Assembly (NCBI GenBank): GCA_012184525.1
Contig: WOFQ01000015.1
Span: forward strand, 434,001 to 498,000
From: Xenoacremonium recifei
Lineage: Eukaryota; Ascomycota; Sordariomycetes; Hypocreales; Nectriaceae
DNA length: 64,000 nt
Reading direction: 5' to 3'
Shown: positions 1 to 10,962 of the stretch, in pieces
Numbering within the stretch: the stretch's first letter is position 1
How the letters are laid out: each line of letters begins with the position of its first letter
The notes under the pieces: model-generated
Database searches by the model: none
What the model was told of the DNA's origin: nothing
The model's input: the letters and a program-made list of their open reading frames with translations, nothing else
Program-made: the position numbers and the translations under genes

Positions 1-2742
1 GCGTCTCCCCTAACACAGAATCTCGCAACCGAGGAGTTTGTGCGTCTCCGAGTCACGGGTGGAAAGCCGGACAAGAAGGTCAATGAGTTCTTAGGTACCG
101 TGGAGCTTCTCCCGTCTCGAAGAGACGCTTTAAACCACCATAGCTCTTCGGTACAGCAGGATGACGATCATTCACAATCTTCGGCACTTTCTATCGACAA
201 CACTGCCTGGGCCAACACTGTCATAGCCTCACAAGCTACGACGCTGGCTGTCATCGTCTATACAGGGCCCCAGACCCGGTCTGCGCTGTCAACAGCCCCG
301 TCTCGCTCCAAGACGGGTCTCTTGGAATATGAAATCAACTCCCTGACGAAGATCCTTTGTGCTTTGACTCTGGCTCTATCAATCATCCTCGTTGCCTTGG
401 AAGGTTTCGAAAACACCGAGGGTGCCGTCTGGTATGTTAAGATTATGCGGTTCCTGGTGTTGTTCTCGACAATTGTGCCTATCAGTCTTCGTGTCAACTT
501 GGACATGGGTAAGAGCGCCTACTCGTGGTTCATACAGCGTGATCCCGGAATTCCGGGGGCTGTGGTACGAACAAGCACAATTCCTGAGGATCTTGGAAGA
601 ATCGAATATCTTCTCAGCGACAAGACGGGCACGCTTACGCAAAACGAAATGGAGATGAAGAAGATCCACGTGGGAACCGTGTCCTATGCCAACGAGGCCA
701 TGGATGAAGTATCTGCGTACGTTCGCCAAGGGTTCAACGTCCAACCTACCACAGACCCTGCATCCCATACAATGCTGATCACGCCATCATCGACATATTC
801 GAACACTGCGAACATGGGAGCAACCCGGACGAGGAGAGAGATCGGCACCCGAGTACGAGATGTTGTGCTGGCCCTCGCGCTTTGCCACAACGTCACCCCG
901 ACAATTGACACCGAGGACGGAAAGGAGGTGACTTCATACCAAGCCTCTTCTCCAGACGAAATCGCCATCGTGAAGTGGACAGAATCAGTTGGCCTGCGAC
1001 TGCACTATCGAGACAGGAAAGGCATGGTTCTGGAATTTGCGGGCAGTGGTCGACCGGTAGTCCGCGTCCGGATTCTCGACGTCTTCCCTTTTACTTCAGA
1101 GGGCAAGCGCATGGGTATCATCGTTCACTTCCATGAGAATTCTAGTATACCAAACCCGGATCTGACCAGCGGTGAGATTTGGTTCTACCAGAAGGGAGCC
1201 GATACCGTCATGGGACCTATTGTCGCTGCCAACGACTGGCTCGACGAAGAGACGGCCAACATGGCGCGAGAAGGTCTCCGGACGCTGGTCGTTGGCCGGA
1301 AGAAGCTCTCGTATCAGCAGTACCAGGAGTTTTCCGCACGATACCAGGAGGCTTCCTTGGCCATTGCGGGACGAGATGCAGGAATGCAACGGGTCGTCTC
1401 GCATTATCTCGAGAACGACCTGGAGCTTCTTGGAGTTACCGGTGTAGAGGACAAGCTGCAGAGGGATGTCAAGCCTTCGCTGGAGCTTCTCCGTAACGCT
1501 GGCATCAAGATCTGGATGTTGACGGGTGACAAGGTCGAGACGGCGCGCTGTGTCTCAGTGAGCTCCAAGCTGGTGGCTCGTGGTCAGTACATCTATACCG
1601 TTGCCCAGCTTAAGAAGAAGGATAACGCTCAGGAGCACCTCGACTTCCTGCGCAGCAAGACGGACGCGTGCCTTCTCATCGACGGCGAGAGTCTGGCTTT
1701 GTTCCTCACGCACTTCCGCAAGGAGTTTATCTCTATCGCCGTGCTGCTGCCCACCGTGGTTGCGTGCCGCTGCTCGCCTAACCAGAAGGCCGAGGTTGCC
1801 AAGCTCATTAAGGAGTACACTAAGAAGCGCGTCTGCTGTATCGGTGACGGCGGCAATGATGTGAGCATGATCCAGGCTGCGGATGTGGGTGTTGGTATTG
1901 TCGGCAAAGAGGGACGGCAGGCCAGTTTGGCGGCAGACTTCTCGATTGAGCAGTTCCATCATTTGGTCAAGCTACTGGTTTGGCATGGACGGAACAGCTA
2001 CAAGCGGAGCGCTAAGCTCGCGCAGTTTGTCATCCATCGAGGGTTGATCATCGCGGTGTGTCAGACTATGTACAGCATTGCCATCAAGTTTGAGCCTGAG
2101 GGCTTGTACAAGGTTCGTTTGCCCTTCTCTCTTTTCATCACAAGTGCTGACCAGATTTAGGACTGGCTTCTTGTCGGCTATGCTACTGTATACACAGCCC
2201 TCCCTGTGCTGTCTCTCGTCCTCGACAAAGATGTTGACGAGAACTTGGCGAACCTGTACCCAGAACTTTACAAAGAGCTTACTGAGGGCCGCTCACTATC
2301 GTACCGCACTTTCTTCGTTTGGGTCTTTGTGTCCATCTACCAGGGCGGCATGATCCAGGGTCTGTCGCAGATCCTCACTGAGGTGGACGGACCTAAGATG
2401 GTTGCTGTTAGTTACACGGTGCTGGTACTCAATGAGCTGCTCATGGTGGCCATCGAGATCACTACCTGGCACCCTATCATGATTGTCAGCATTATTGGCA
2501 CATTTCTGCTCTTCATCGGATCAATACCCTTCCTGGGCGGGTACTTCGATCTGGCGTTCATTATTACTTGGTAAGTTTTCCCTCTCGATACTGACGAGAA
2601 GATATGCTGACGCTGGTTGATTAGGGGCTTCCTCTGGCGCGTCCTCGCTATTGGGGCTATCTCGCTGGTGCCGCCCTATGCTGGCAAGCTGATCAGGAGA
2701 ACGATGAAGCCCCCCTCGTACAGGAAGGTTCAGAGCACTTAG
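1..2742 (+). CDS. NEO1: Neo1-type P4-ATPase (phospholipid flippase), 5' end outside window
   Basis: P4-type ATPase moving aminophospholipids across Golgi/endosome membranes. The reading frame is open from base 1, so about 270-300 N-terminal residues are missing; 879 codons remain. The phosphorylation motif DKTGTLTQNEM (Asp near residue 207 of the visible part), a TGDK motif near nt 1525 and the hinge GDGGNDVSMIQ near nt 1850 are present, followed by the C-terminal hydrophobic segments. The wording around the phosphorylation site (GRIEYLLSDKTG, MKKIHVG) is closer to Neo1/ATP9A than to Drs2/Dnf. Two introns: 2113-2160 (donor GTTCGT) and 2571-2624; frames join cleanly (LYK/DWLL and TW/GFLW). Stop TAG at 2740-2742. 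Convergent with the next gene, 176 bp apart. Family sure; Neo1 subclass very likely. Confidence 0.93.
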
Positions 2743-2918
2743 ACGGCGGGAATGATTGGGACTGGGCGTTGGATCATGATAAGCGTGTAATGGGATTCAT
2801 ACGGGACGAAAGTAAAATACTACACGGGGGCTCTTGTCTGATACTAATTCTACAACTATTTTTTGGCTGTGAAGCTATGTATATATGTCGTGACTGGGTA
2901 TTGTGTGTGTACAGCGCC

Positions 2919-4178
2919 CTAGAGTTTGAGGACGAGCCAGTCTTGCGCGAGCTGGGGATGCTGACGCTGGAGTTGTGCGGCGACACCTCCGACGGCGCCT
3001 TGTGTCTGATGTCCGCCGAGCCAGACCTTCTCGCCGGCGTAATAAGTGACGAAGCCATCTGGTCCTGACACGATGAATAGGTTCTTGCCCGGGACGGTGC
3101 CGTCTGATGACTTGCAGACACAGCTTGGTTCTTCAGGGGAAGTGAACTCGGATGTCCGCTCGTGCATTCTTTGATCGTGTAGATGACACCCAGTGACAGA
3201 GATTGGTGCTGGGAAGGGTGAAGTGAGAGCGAGGGCGTTTTTGATGTGGCCCTCTGTGAATCGTGTGCCCTCCTCGTCTATAACAGCCTGGATGCTCAAC
3301 CGCTCGCCGTACTCGGCCTTCATCTGCGCCAACCTTCTGGCAATAGGACTCGGCTGCTCAACACTTTCCTCCAACACAAAAGGCTTCTTCCCCTCCCAGA
3401 ACTTCCACCGCCACACGCTCTCCGTTTCTGGCACGTCCTGGATTTCCGCTCGTGTGCGCACCGCCCATAGAAGAGACACTGTCGCCTCCGGTCGCGCGTC
3501 AAGCACCGCCCGCGCCGCTTGCATGCCCGGCACAACGCCTGTGCCACCCGCGAGGAAGACAAGGCGGTCGTGTGAGCCGAGGCGAGAGGTAAGGTCGAAG
3601 CTGGCGTGCGGGCCGCGCAGGAAGACGGGGTCTGTGACGCGGCGGCGGGAGAGATAGGTGCTCATCTCGCCATCGTTGAGGGCGCGGATATAGAAGCTCA
3701 GCTCCTCCTTTTTGTCGTCCCCTGTATTGTTAGGGGGTAAAGGTGTATAATGTCGCGCGATTTGGACCTCGGGCTGTTTGAACTCGACGCTCCAGAGCCC
3801 CGATGGAGTCGGAGGAGAAGGCAGGGGGGTTTGCGGGGTGATGGTGAAGATGAAGGAGGAGGGGGAGATTTGTTCGCGGGAGGTAATGGTGTAGGGCGTG
3901 AAGGTTGTGGGGTTGAGAGAGGGGGGAGGGGAGGAGGAGGTGGTGGTGTAGTAGTAGAGGCCTGAGGAGAGGAGGATGAGGATGAGGAGGGGGGTGGTGA
4001 TGCGGGCTTGGAGGGGGGGTTGTGAGGATGAGGAGTGAAGACGGAGATGTTTCGGGGTGAGGAGCTGGGGAGGAGGTATTCGATGGTTTCGGAGAAGTAG
4101 GTGGCCTCTAGTGGAGAGCCGGAGGCTGATTGTGCCTCGTAATAGGCCCCTGATGGGCGTTGTCCTGCTGAGACTCAT
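2919..4178 (-). CDS. CYC2: Cyc2-like mitochondrial FAD/NAD(P)H oxidoreductase (cytochrome c heme attachment factor)
   Basis: Single-exon 419-residue protein. The N-terminus is rich in Arg, Ser and Leu without acids, as expected for a mitochondrial presequence, and is followed by one hydrophobic helix (near residues 58-76). The rest looks like a ferredoxin-reductase fold: an FAD-binding barrel with RHYTPLP, then the NAD-binding half with FLAGGTGVVPGMQ, and a C-terminal IVSGPDGFV motif. Yeast Cyc2 is an inner-membrane flavoprotein that supports heme attachment to cytochrome c, and fungal homologues have this architecture. NADH-cytochrome b5 reductase is the main alternative, but the anchor plus large linker (near residues 310-355) fits Cyc2 better. 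Start chosen at 4178, where the presequence begins. Confidence 0.8.
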   Translation of the reverse strand: MSLSRTTPIRGLLRGTISLRLSTRGHLLLRNHRIPPPQLLTPKHLRLHSSSSQPPLQARITTPLLILILLSSGLYYYTTTSSSPPPSLNPTTFTPYTITSREQISPSSFIFTITPQTPLPSPPTPSGLWSVEFKQPEVQIARHYTPLPPNNTGDDKKEELSFYIRALNDGEMSTYLSRRRVTDPVFLRGPHASFDLTSRLGSHDRLVFLAGGTGVVPGMQAARAVLDARPEATVSLLWAVRTRAEIQDVPETESVWRWKFWEGKKPFVLEESVEQPSPIARRLAQMKAEYGERLSIQAVIDEEGTRFTEGHIKNALALTSPFPAPISVTGCHLHDQRMHERTSEFTSPEEPSCVCKSSDGTVPGKNLFIVSGPDGFVTYYAGEKVWLGGHQTQGAVGGVAAQLQRQHPQLAQDWLVLKL

Positions 4179-4577
4179 CCTAAGATCTATGTGTATAAGA
4201 GCCTAGGTCGAAGTTTTTGGTGAAAATTTCGCTGCACTTCTGCTAACAATGCATTTCGAAACAAGCGCTGAGAGTTCCAATTGACGGAAGCAAGTTCTCA
4301 GAGAGGAATCCAATTAGGTAAATTAAATATGGCGATGTGTGGTTTGGTTGCGATTAAGTTGTAAGTTGAGGTCGTGGGGAGACGCGATGAGAGAAATGGT
4401 TGGCGCGGTGTCACGTGCACGCCCTTTGGCTGCACCTCATCTGTTATACTAAATCAGAGGCATCGCCAGGAACCCAATTCCGTGACTGCGAAATAAATCT
4501 GTTGGAGTTGTTCTTTGTGATTCATATCTACTGTACAAGAGTCTACATAATACCTATTTATTTTACAATTACACCCA
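4179..4577. other. intergenic, 399 bp
   Basis: Lies between the start of the Cyc2-like gene and the stop of the Aim32-like gene, both on the minus strand. It should hold the Cyc2 promoter and the Aim32 3' UTR. I see no coding signal or RNA gene. Confidence 0.6.
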
Positions 4578-5681
4578 TTACAGTCGGAGTATCTTCCGCT
4601 CAGGACTGATGCCGCCCCTGAACATGTCTTCCACCACAGCGCCCTTCATGATGGTCTCTCTTACAATCCCCTCGACGTGCCTCGGCTCTACGCGACCATA
4701 CCAGATCCCGTGTCCCGCCAAGGGATGTGCCTTGCCGTCCGCCGTCTTCATCCGCGGCGGGATGTAGATGATGACATTGCCCGCATACTTGTGCCCGCCA
4801 ATATGGCTAATCAACCCAACCCTCGCCATTGTCTTCCGCTCTCCAACCTCGCCCTCAATCTGCACCTCATCCCCCAGCGTCACCGCAACCGGCCCCCTCG
4901 CAACCCCAACTCCCACGCCCTCCAACTTCTCCTCAAACTCCTTCCTCAGCACACCCCCCATCACACCGCACCGCATATCCCGCCCTCCATGCCCGCACAC
5001 CAGCACCAGCACATCCTCCACATCCTTGACGCCCAGCAGCAGGCCCTGGTACGCCTCGTTGCGCGTGAGTCTGTCGCGGTGGATCGGCGAGAGCCCGTCG
5101 TGCGCCTTGTGCAGTCGCGTTGGGAGCAGGAAGCCTTTGGCCAGCGCTTGGACGCTGTCGAAGCTCACCCGCGGGAGGAATGGCACGTATTTGAAGCTGG
5201 GGAGGAGGTAGGCGGATGTGGTTTGCACTTCGGGGCGTGGTGGGATGGAGCTGGGGAACGAGGAGTTGAGGACCGAGATGTTATGGAAAGGCTATGATAG
5301 CAAATGTCAGCAATCAACCGAGAGAATAGAGGCCAGCTTGAAACTCACATCGCTGTAGATTCCTCCCCGGCCGAACAACTCCTTCAAGTCCGCCGCCAGG
5401 TTATCCCCACTGCTCTCCTCCTCAATCCGACTCGCCCAGTCATCCTTGCCCGTGCACACAAGCACATGCTCCGAATAGCCGGCCATAACGCCATTCAGCG
5501 CCGTCTTATGATCGAGCGGCAAGCCCTCAGGCATGGCCGGCGTGTCGCTGCAGCCGCAAGTCGGGGCTGGACATGTCGCGACGGTCGGGAACGGCGGCGG
5601 CGGGTGTGCTTTGGATGATGCTGCTATGTTACGGCGCTGGATCGCGGCGAGGCGGCTCAGGGTTGGCCGCGCGGAGAACAT
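4578..5681 (-). CDS. AIM32: Aim32/Apd1-like sucrase/ferredoxin-like protein (thioredoxin-like Fe-S protein)
   Basis: Two exons (5349-5681 and 4578-5291) with an intron at 5292-5348 (GTGAGT...ATAG, phase 0) give 348 residues. The N-terminus is a short Arg/Ser presequence. A Cys cluster (TCPAPTCGCSD) follows, then a thioredoxin-like ferredoxin domain containing CGHGGRDMRCG and the diagnostic HIGGHKYAGN motif. Aim32 and Apd1 are fungal proteins whose Cys/His residues bind a [2Fe-2S] cluster; Aim32 is mitochondrial. The presequence and the HxGGHK motif favour Aim32. Neighbouring Cyc2-like gene is also mitochondrial, but the two are separate transcription units. Confidence 0.82.
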
Positions 5682-6220
5682 GGCGAGCGGTGGTGTGAAG
5701 GACGGGGGAGGCGCAAGGACATTGCGAGCAGAAGAGGAGGTCTAAAGGAAAGGCCGGGGCGGGATTGGCGGTGCGAGAGGTGCAAAATCCGGGGAATTCG
5801 AGAATCTGATAACGCTCGGTCTCCGAGCCCACATCTAATCGTCCCCGGGATCGGGACGGGATCCCCGCCGATGCAACGACGTCACCGAATCAGCATACGC
5901 AGATTGATAATGTGCAGACCAACACGAAAATACCTCCATAAATATTCCATGTTATATTATAGTGATAGATATAGATCAATTGCTTCAGATACACAACAAA
6001 TTGGCTATGAGCCGTCCATTCTTCCACGTCGCTGTCTACCTGACCTCCCCTATTTAACACACCCCCCTTCCCCTTGAGGTAGAACCCTTCCTAAACAAAA
6101 GAAAAATGTCCCTCTATCAATGATGTCCGCTCCGAACGAATGCTCCCCTGATCTGAAAACAAATGCTGAATGAAATATGTCGTCGACGGTATCCAATCTG
6201 CAATCCACAACCATTATAGG
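5682..6220. other. intergenic, 539 bp
   Basis: Promoter side of the Aim32-like gene and 3' side of the AVT3-like gene (both minus). An AT-rich stretch at about 5935-6000 probably belongs to the AVT3 3' end. No gene seen. Confidence 0.6.
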
Positions 6221-8542
6221 CTAAAATCCCATCCCCTTCTTGTCGCAGTATCCTGGCAGCTTCGGCTCGGCATTGGCCCAGCTCATAACTGTAAGGCTCG
6301 TCGTGTATGCCATGGCCACGAAGCCAAAGACGCAGAGCAGAATATCCGACCATTTCCAGAGCTTCGATCGTGCAACGGCGCGGTAGTGAAGCATGGGCTG
6401 TTGAGATTAGCATGCGTCTAAACATCAAGGGACAACAAGACTTACCGGATAAATGTACACCAGCGGGATGCAAGCAAAGTTGCCAACAAGAGCCACAAAC
6501 TTGTCCAGGTTATCTGCTCCACCCCAGGCGATAGCCGCGCAAAGCATCACCACAAAGAAGCGGAACACATTCTTCTGCCACTTGATCCAGGGATTGTACT
6601 TTCCGCTCCTGGTAAAGAGTTCTGTCTCGGCGATACGGATGGCCGGGAAGATCTGCAGCGGCGTCGATAGTAAAATGGCCACCGAGTAGAGGAACTGCAC
6701 GCCGTTGACCAGCTTGTTATCCTGCGGCAGGTTCAGCAGCACCACTGTCTCGGTGTGCGAGCCGTAAGCGGCGTAGGAAACCGCACCCATGGTGGTGAAG
6801 ACAACGGTGATAATGATCATGACGAGGAGCAGCACGCGCGGGAACTTTTCGGGGTTTCGCATGGACTCCTGGACCGGGATGATGAGCCCGATGCCCTCAA
6901 ACGTGAAGATGGCCGTGCCGATGAACAGCGTCCAGTCCTTCTGGTTGAACATGATGATATCTGAGAGGCCCTCCATCGATAGCGTCAGAATGTCGTAGTA
7001 CAACAGGTACGCGAGACCGACGAGGATAAAAGCATCGGCAATCAGCGCCGTGAAACCAAGCTTTTCGATATCGCGGAGCAGAGAGAAAGGCAAGAAGATG
7101 ATCATCTGCATCAGGATCAACCACGGGATGCTGATAGATGTCTTGCAGTTTGAAACGGCGCGGATAAAAGCCTGGAGGTTCTCCGACGTAAACACGATAT
7201 ATGCTGCGACGAACCCAATCTGGCTGAGCACAATGGACGCCAGGATAATGTTCCGCATGTATTTGCCATACAGATGGCCACCCAGATCGCCAAACGAGCC
7301 TCCAATCTTAAGCTGGGTCGACACAAGCAAGACGAAGCAGTAGTAACTAAGCGCTGCAACGAAAAGCAGCACCAGGTTGCTGAAGAGCATGCCACCGTTG
7401 AGGTACGCGCGGGGCAGGAAGAGCACTCCCGTACCTACAAACGACTTCAGAAGCAGGAGGGCTGCGTTGAACGGACTGTTCTTCCCGCTGCCGCCGCGCA
7501 CCTTTCTCCGGCGTCTCCGTCTTGAGGGTGTCAGCAGGGCACTGTCCTCCATCGGCTCGCGCTCGTCTTCGCTCGACATGTCGGATTCTTCGCCGGAGGA
7601 GAAATATTCGTCAGGGCCCAGTGCCTCGTCGTCTTCCTCCAGCTCTTCACCGGCGAAGTGGCCATAGATCGTGAGGAACTCCAGGAAACTCGATGTAAAT
7701 AGCCTTTGTTGGCCACTCTGGGGCGATTCATGGCCGCCCTCGAGGTGATCCATATGGTGGCCGTTGGGACTTCTAGCCGCCCGTCGAATGTGGTTTCTTC
7801 GAAAACCGCCGGGCACCTTGATCGTGTTGATATCGAGGACTTCTGCCTCTGGTTCGGGTCGTCCAAGGTCAAAACTCTTGCTGCGTTGTTGCTTGGCCTT
7901 GGCCTCGGCCTGCTCCGTCCACTTGTAGATGCCGCGAGTCACGTCACCACCCTGCAACCGCAGACTGGAAAACTCGTCGTCGTTGAGGCCTGTGGTACCG
8001 AAGTCTGCTGGTTGCTTGCCCTTCCCTGCCTGTACGGAAGATTCTTCGGATCCCGCATCATTATCACTGGGCTGGACAAGATGCCGCTTGACAATCTCGG
8101 GGTCCTCGTAGGGAGCACTGGTGCCGGGTTGCGGTTGGGTTCGTGAGTTGAAGGAGCCATAGTTGGTCGGCGGGCCCGAACCACGTCCAAAGAGCAGCGG
8201 CGATTGTGAGCGAGGAGGTGTTCCTAGCCGCGCTGACGGAGTTCCATGACGAGGCGGCGACTGGCCGAGCGAGTTGGAGAGGGCGGCGGCGAGGGCAGAT
8301 ACGCCAGGGCCCTGAACGCTGGAGCCCGGGCCAGGGAGCGGAGGGAAGTCGTCGGTCGGTTCAGCTCTTGAGAGGGGGGCGGGTGAGCCTCCTCGTGGAG
8401 GAGTGCCCAACTGTTGCGGGACGGGGGAAGCCAGACGCGCCGTGACGTCTGCGCGCGGCACTGACGCTGAGTACGATCGAGGCCCGGGGGAAGACGACAT
8501 GGGCGGAGCGTCTATAGGTCTCCGCGGTGAGGGAGAGGCCAT
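6221..8542 (-). CDS. AVT3: AVT3-type vacuolar amino acid transporter
   Basis: Amino acid/auxin permease family member exporting neutral amino acids from the vacuole. Exon 1 is 6446-8542, intron 6398-6445 (GTAAGT...CAACAG, phase 0), exon 2 6221-6397; 757 residues. The first ~350 residues are disordered (Pro/Ser/Gly rich, acidic near DDEALGPDEYFSSGEES). The membrane domain starts at the conserved SFVGTGVLFLPRAYLNGG and continues with about eleven helices, including TFEGIGLIIPVQESM. Exon 2 supplies the last helix (DILLCVFGFVAMAY). I chose the ATG at 8542 (MASPSPRRP) because the in-frame extension to 8737 looks like untranslated leader; the start is uncertain. Confidence 0.9.
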
Positions 8543-10962
8543 TGTGCCGGTAGTATGGTGATGCTGGGACGAGGAGGAGCTCTTATCGCATAGCTCAACG
8601 GCGAGCACGCTGTGGCGTCGAGAAGAGATTTCGATAAGAGGACGAGCAGCGGATGAGGGAGAGTCGATACGGCAGAAGCAGGCCGCTGAGGAACCGTCGG
8701 GATCGCAGGCAGCGTGCGCCTCAAGTGGCAGAGTCAATTGACCGGAGGGAGGACGGGAGGATGACAGAGGAGGAGGGAGCGATAAGAGGCTGGTGATGGA
8801 GCTTGGCCGGGGGAGAGTGTCTGGTGACTGAAGTCACAGTCACAGCCCAGCCTAGAGCAGAGCGAGGGCGGCACAGCACAGCGCGGGCAGGGCACGCACG
8901 GGCTTGACGGTTAGTGGCTGCCGCCTCAGGCAAGGTGCTCGTGGGCCTGTAAGTTGCCTGGCGCCCCCACTGTAGCTGTTGCTAAGGTCACTGGTTCATC
9001 GGCGGTCGCGAGCTGTCAGATGGCGGATGAAGATGTTGGAGAAGAAGATATCATATTATCTCGAGTCCCCTTCCTGGAGTTCGATTTTTCCGTCTGTGTG
9101 TCTGCAGAGCACTTTCCCACTTTATCGGCGTGCACGAAGACAAAGCCCTAGCTAGATCTCTCCTTCCCTGAATGCGTCACCGACCAAACTGGAGCTGCCC
9201 TGGAGCTGGAGCCAGAGCGGAGCCGATCTGGAACAGTCTTCAGTTGAATTCTTACATAACCTGGGTTATAGCGAGCAACTCGATAGGCCGGCCGTCTATT
9301 TAGCAGTGTCTACGGAGTATCCTGAGCCAGAGCTACGGTAATAAGCGAGCTGTTCCACGAAGTTGTGGCCAGTCTGCAAGCCGACAGAGTTGCCTGAAAG
9401 AGCAAGCATCTCGGGTTGCTGTCCAGCACTTCGACTTATAACATTAGATACAAAGACTTTCGGAGTCTATCCTACGATTGGGTAGATTTGATGCAGAAAT
9501 TTGCGAGAGTTTATTCTATTTTCCTTTCATTGCCATCTGGCTTTTGCACATGTCAGATGCGCGACCCTTAAACCCTGGCAAGCTGACTCGGAGTGTGCCG
9601 TCGAATCAGCTCTGTACAGCGACATCTCTGGCGACACCGTGCAGCCAAGGACAGGACCCTCACGAAGTTCTCTGGGTGCAGTACTCCGTATATAAGGCAG
9701 CGGTTCCTTAGTTGAATGTTTACGATTCCGAGTGATCTGTCTTGCCCGTGACTTCTCACGTTACTCGCTGTCTGAGACATGGCAGCTGATGTGACGTCGC
9801 CCAGCGTGCTATCTGGATTCGGGAATCGGCGGGAGAGGCGGCCGGGATGAGGGGCGCACGCACGCAATCCATGTCCTGGCCATCGTGGGGGTTTGCTATC
9901 TTGACTCTGCCGCACCGCCTGCCGCTCTGCCTGGGACCAGGGTAGGTTGAGTTGATAGCAGACGGGAGAGAATCACATATCGTTACTCCATACTTTCACC
10001 TGGAATCGATGAAAGTTCCGTGATACGTACCTAGCTAGGTAGGTAGTAGGTATGCTTCATCGTCGACTGCTGCCTTTAGCACACCTCACCCAGTCTTTTG
10101 TCCCCCGCCTTATTCCATTTCATCCCGTCTCAACAGCGCCCCGACAATGCCGTGCTTCGCCCTCTTACAGAAACTCCCGTTTAGGACGCTCAACGGTGGT
10201 CTGATCTAAGATTCCTCACCCACTTGTCACCTCTTCGAGACAAACCGTCCTACCCCGGCCGCGCCGACGTCATCAAGCAGCCTCGCACCAGAAACCCGGC
10301 CAGATCCCTTCTGCATCCAGCTGCGCCCACTCGCACAGAGTGCATCCACAGCACCAGAAACATCGTCAATAGCGGCACCAAATACGACCTCGCGCTGCAG
10401 CCCATCCTGTTGCACCTCCTGCAGTTGCAGTTGCAGGGCGCGGGGTAACATTCGCTAGCGCATGTGAGGGGACCGTTCAGTGGAGGCGTCCGCCCAAGAT
10501 TAGCGGCCGATGGACCCCTAAAGTCGCCCAGCGTGCCCTGGAATGATGGCTTTTCGCCGCCTGAACCGCGCCATTGGCTGCCTTCTGTCTCCGTATTCCC
10601 TGCCTTCCGTGGATAGCGGCCTTCGGTGTTGTTGGTGGCGGTCGCTCTTGCACTATTTTGTGTAGATCCATGCCTTCCCGTCCTTGATGCCCTCCATCTC
10701 GAGATCCTTCTCCTCCCGACTTCACCCTTCAACGTAGCCTCAGCTCTCAAGATCGTCCCGGCGCCTAAGGCGGCAATCTGTCGGTCTGTGTGCTTCGTCA
10801 TGGCTTCGCCATAAGCTGCTTGGACCCTCTTCTTGTTCGTATCTTCCTTTTCACCTTCTATCATCTCTATCCGTCTATCACCATACCGGCGGTGTCAATG
10901 TGAGGTCGCTATCTCTCCCTCCCTGAATCCTCCACGGGGCTGTTTCGCCAGTTGCTGCCAAG
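8543..10962. other. long divergent intergenic region (2.4 kb)
   Basis: Separates AVT3-like (minus) from VHC1 (plus). No conserved protein could be built here. The stretch from about 10080 to 10960 is pyrimidine-rich and may be a long VHC1 5' leader. It contains the palindrome ACCTAGCTAGGT near 10029 followed by AGGTAGGTAGTAGG. Confidence 0.5.

Noticed and set aside
6425..8737. AVT3 start at 8737
   Set aside because: The extra 65 residues are Ser/His-rich without conserved features; the ATG at 8542 is a better start.
10250..10864. 204-codon open frame on the minus strand before VHC1
   Set aside because: Low-complexity basic translation with no motif, inside a pyrimidine-rich presumed leader.
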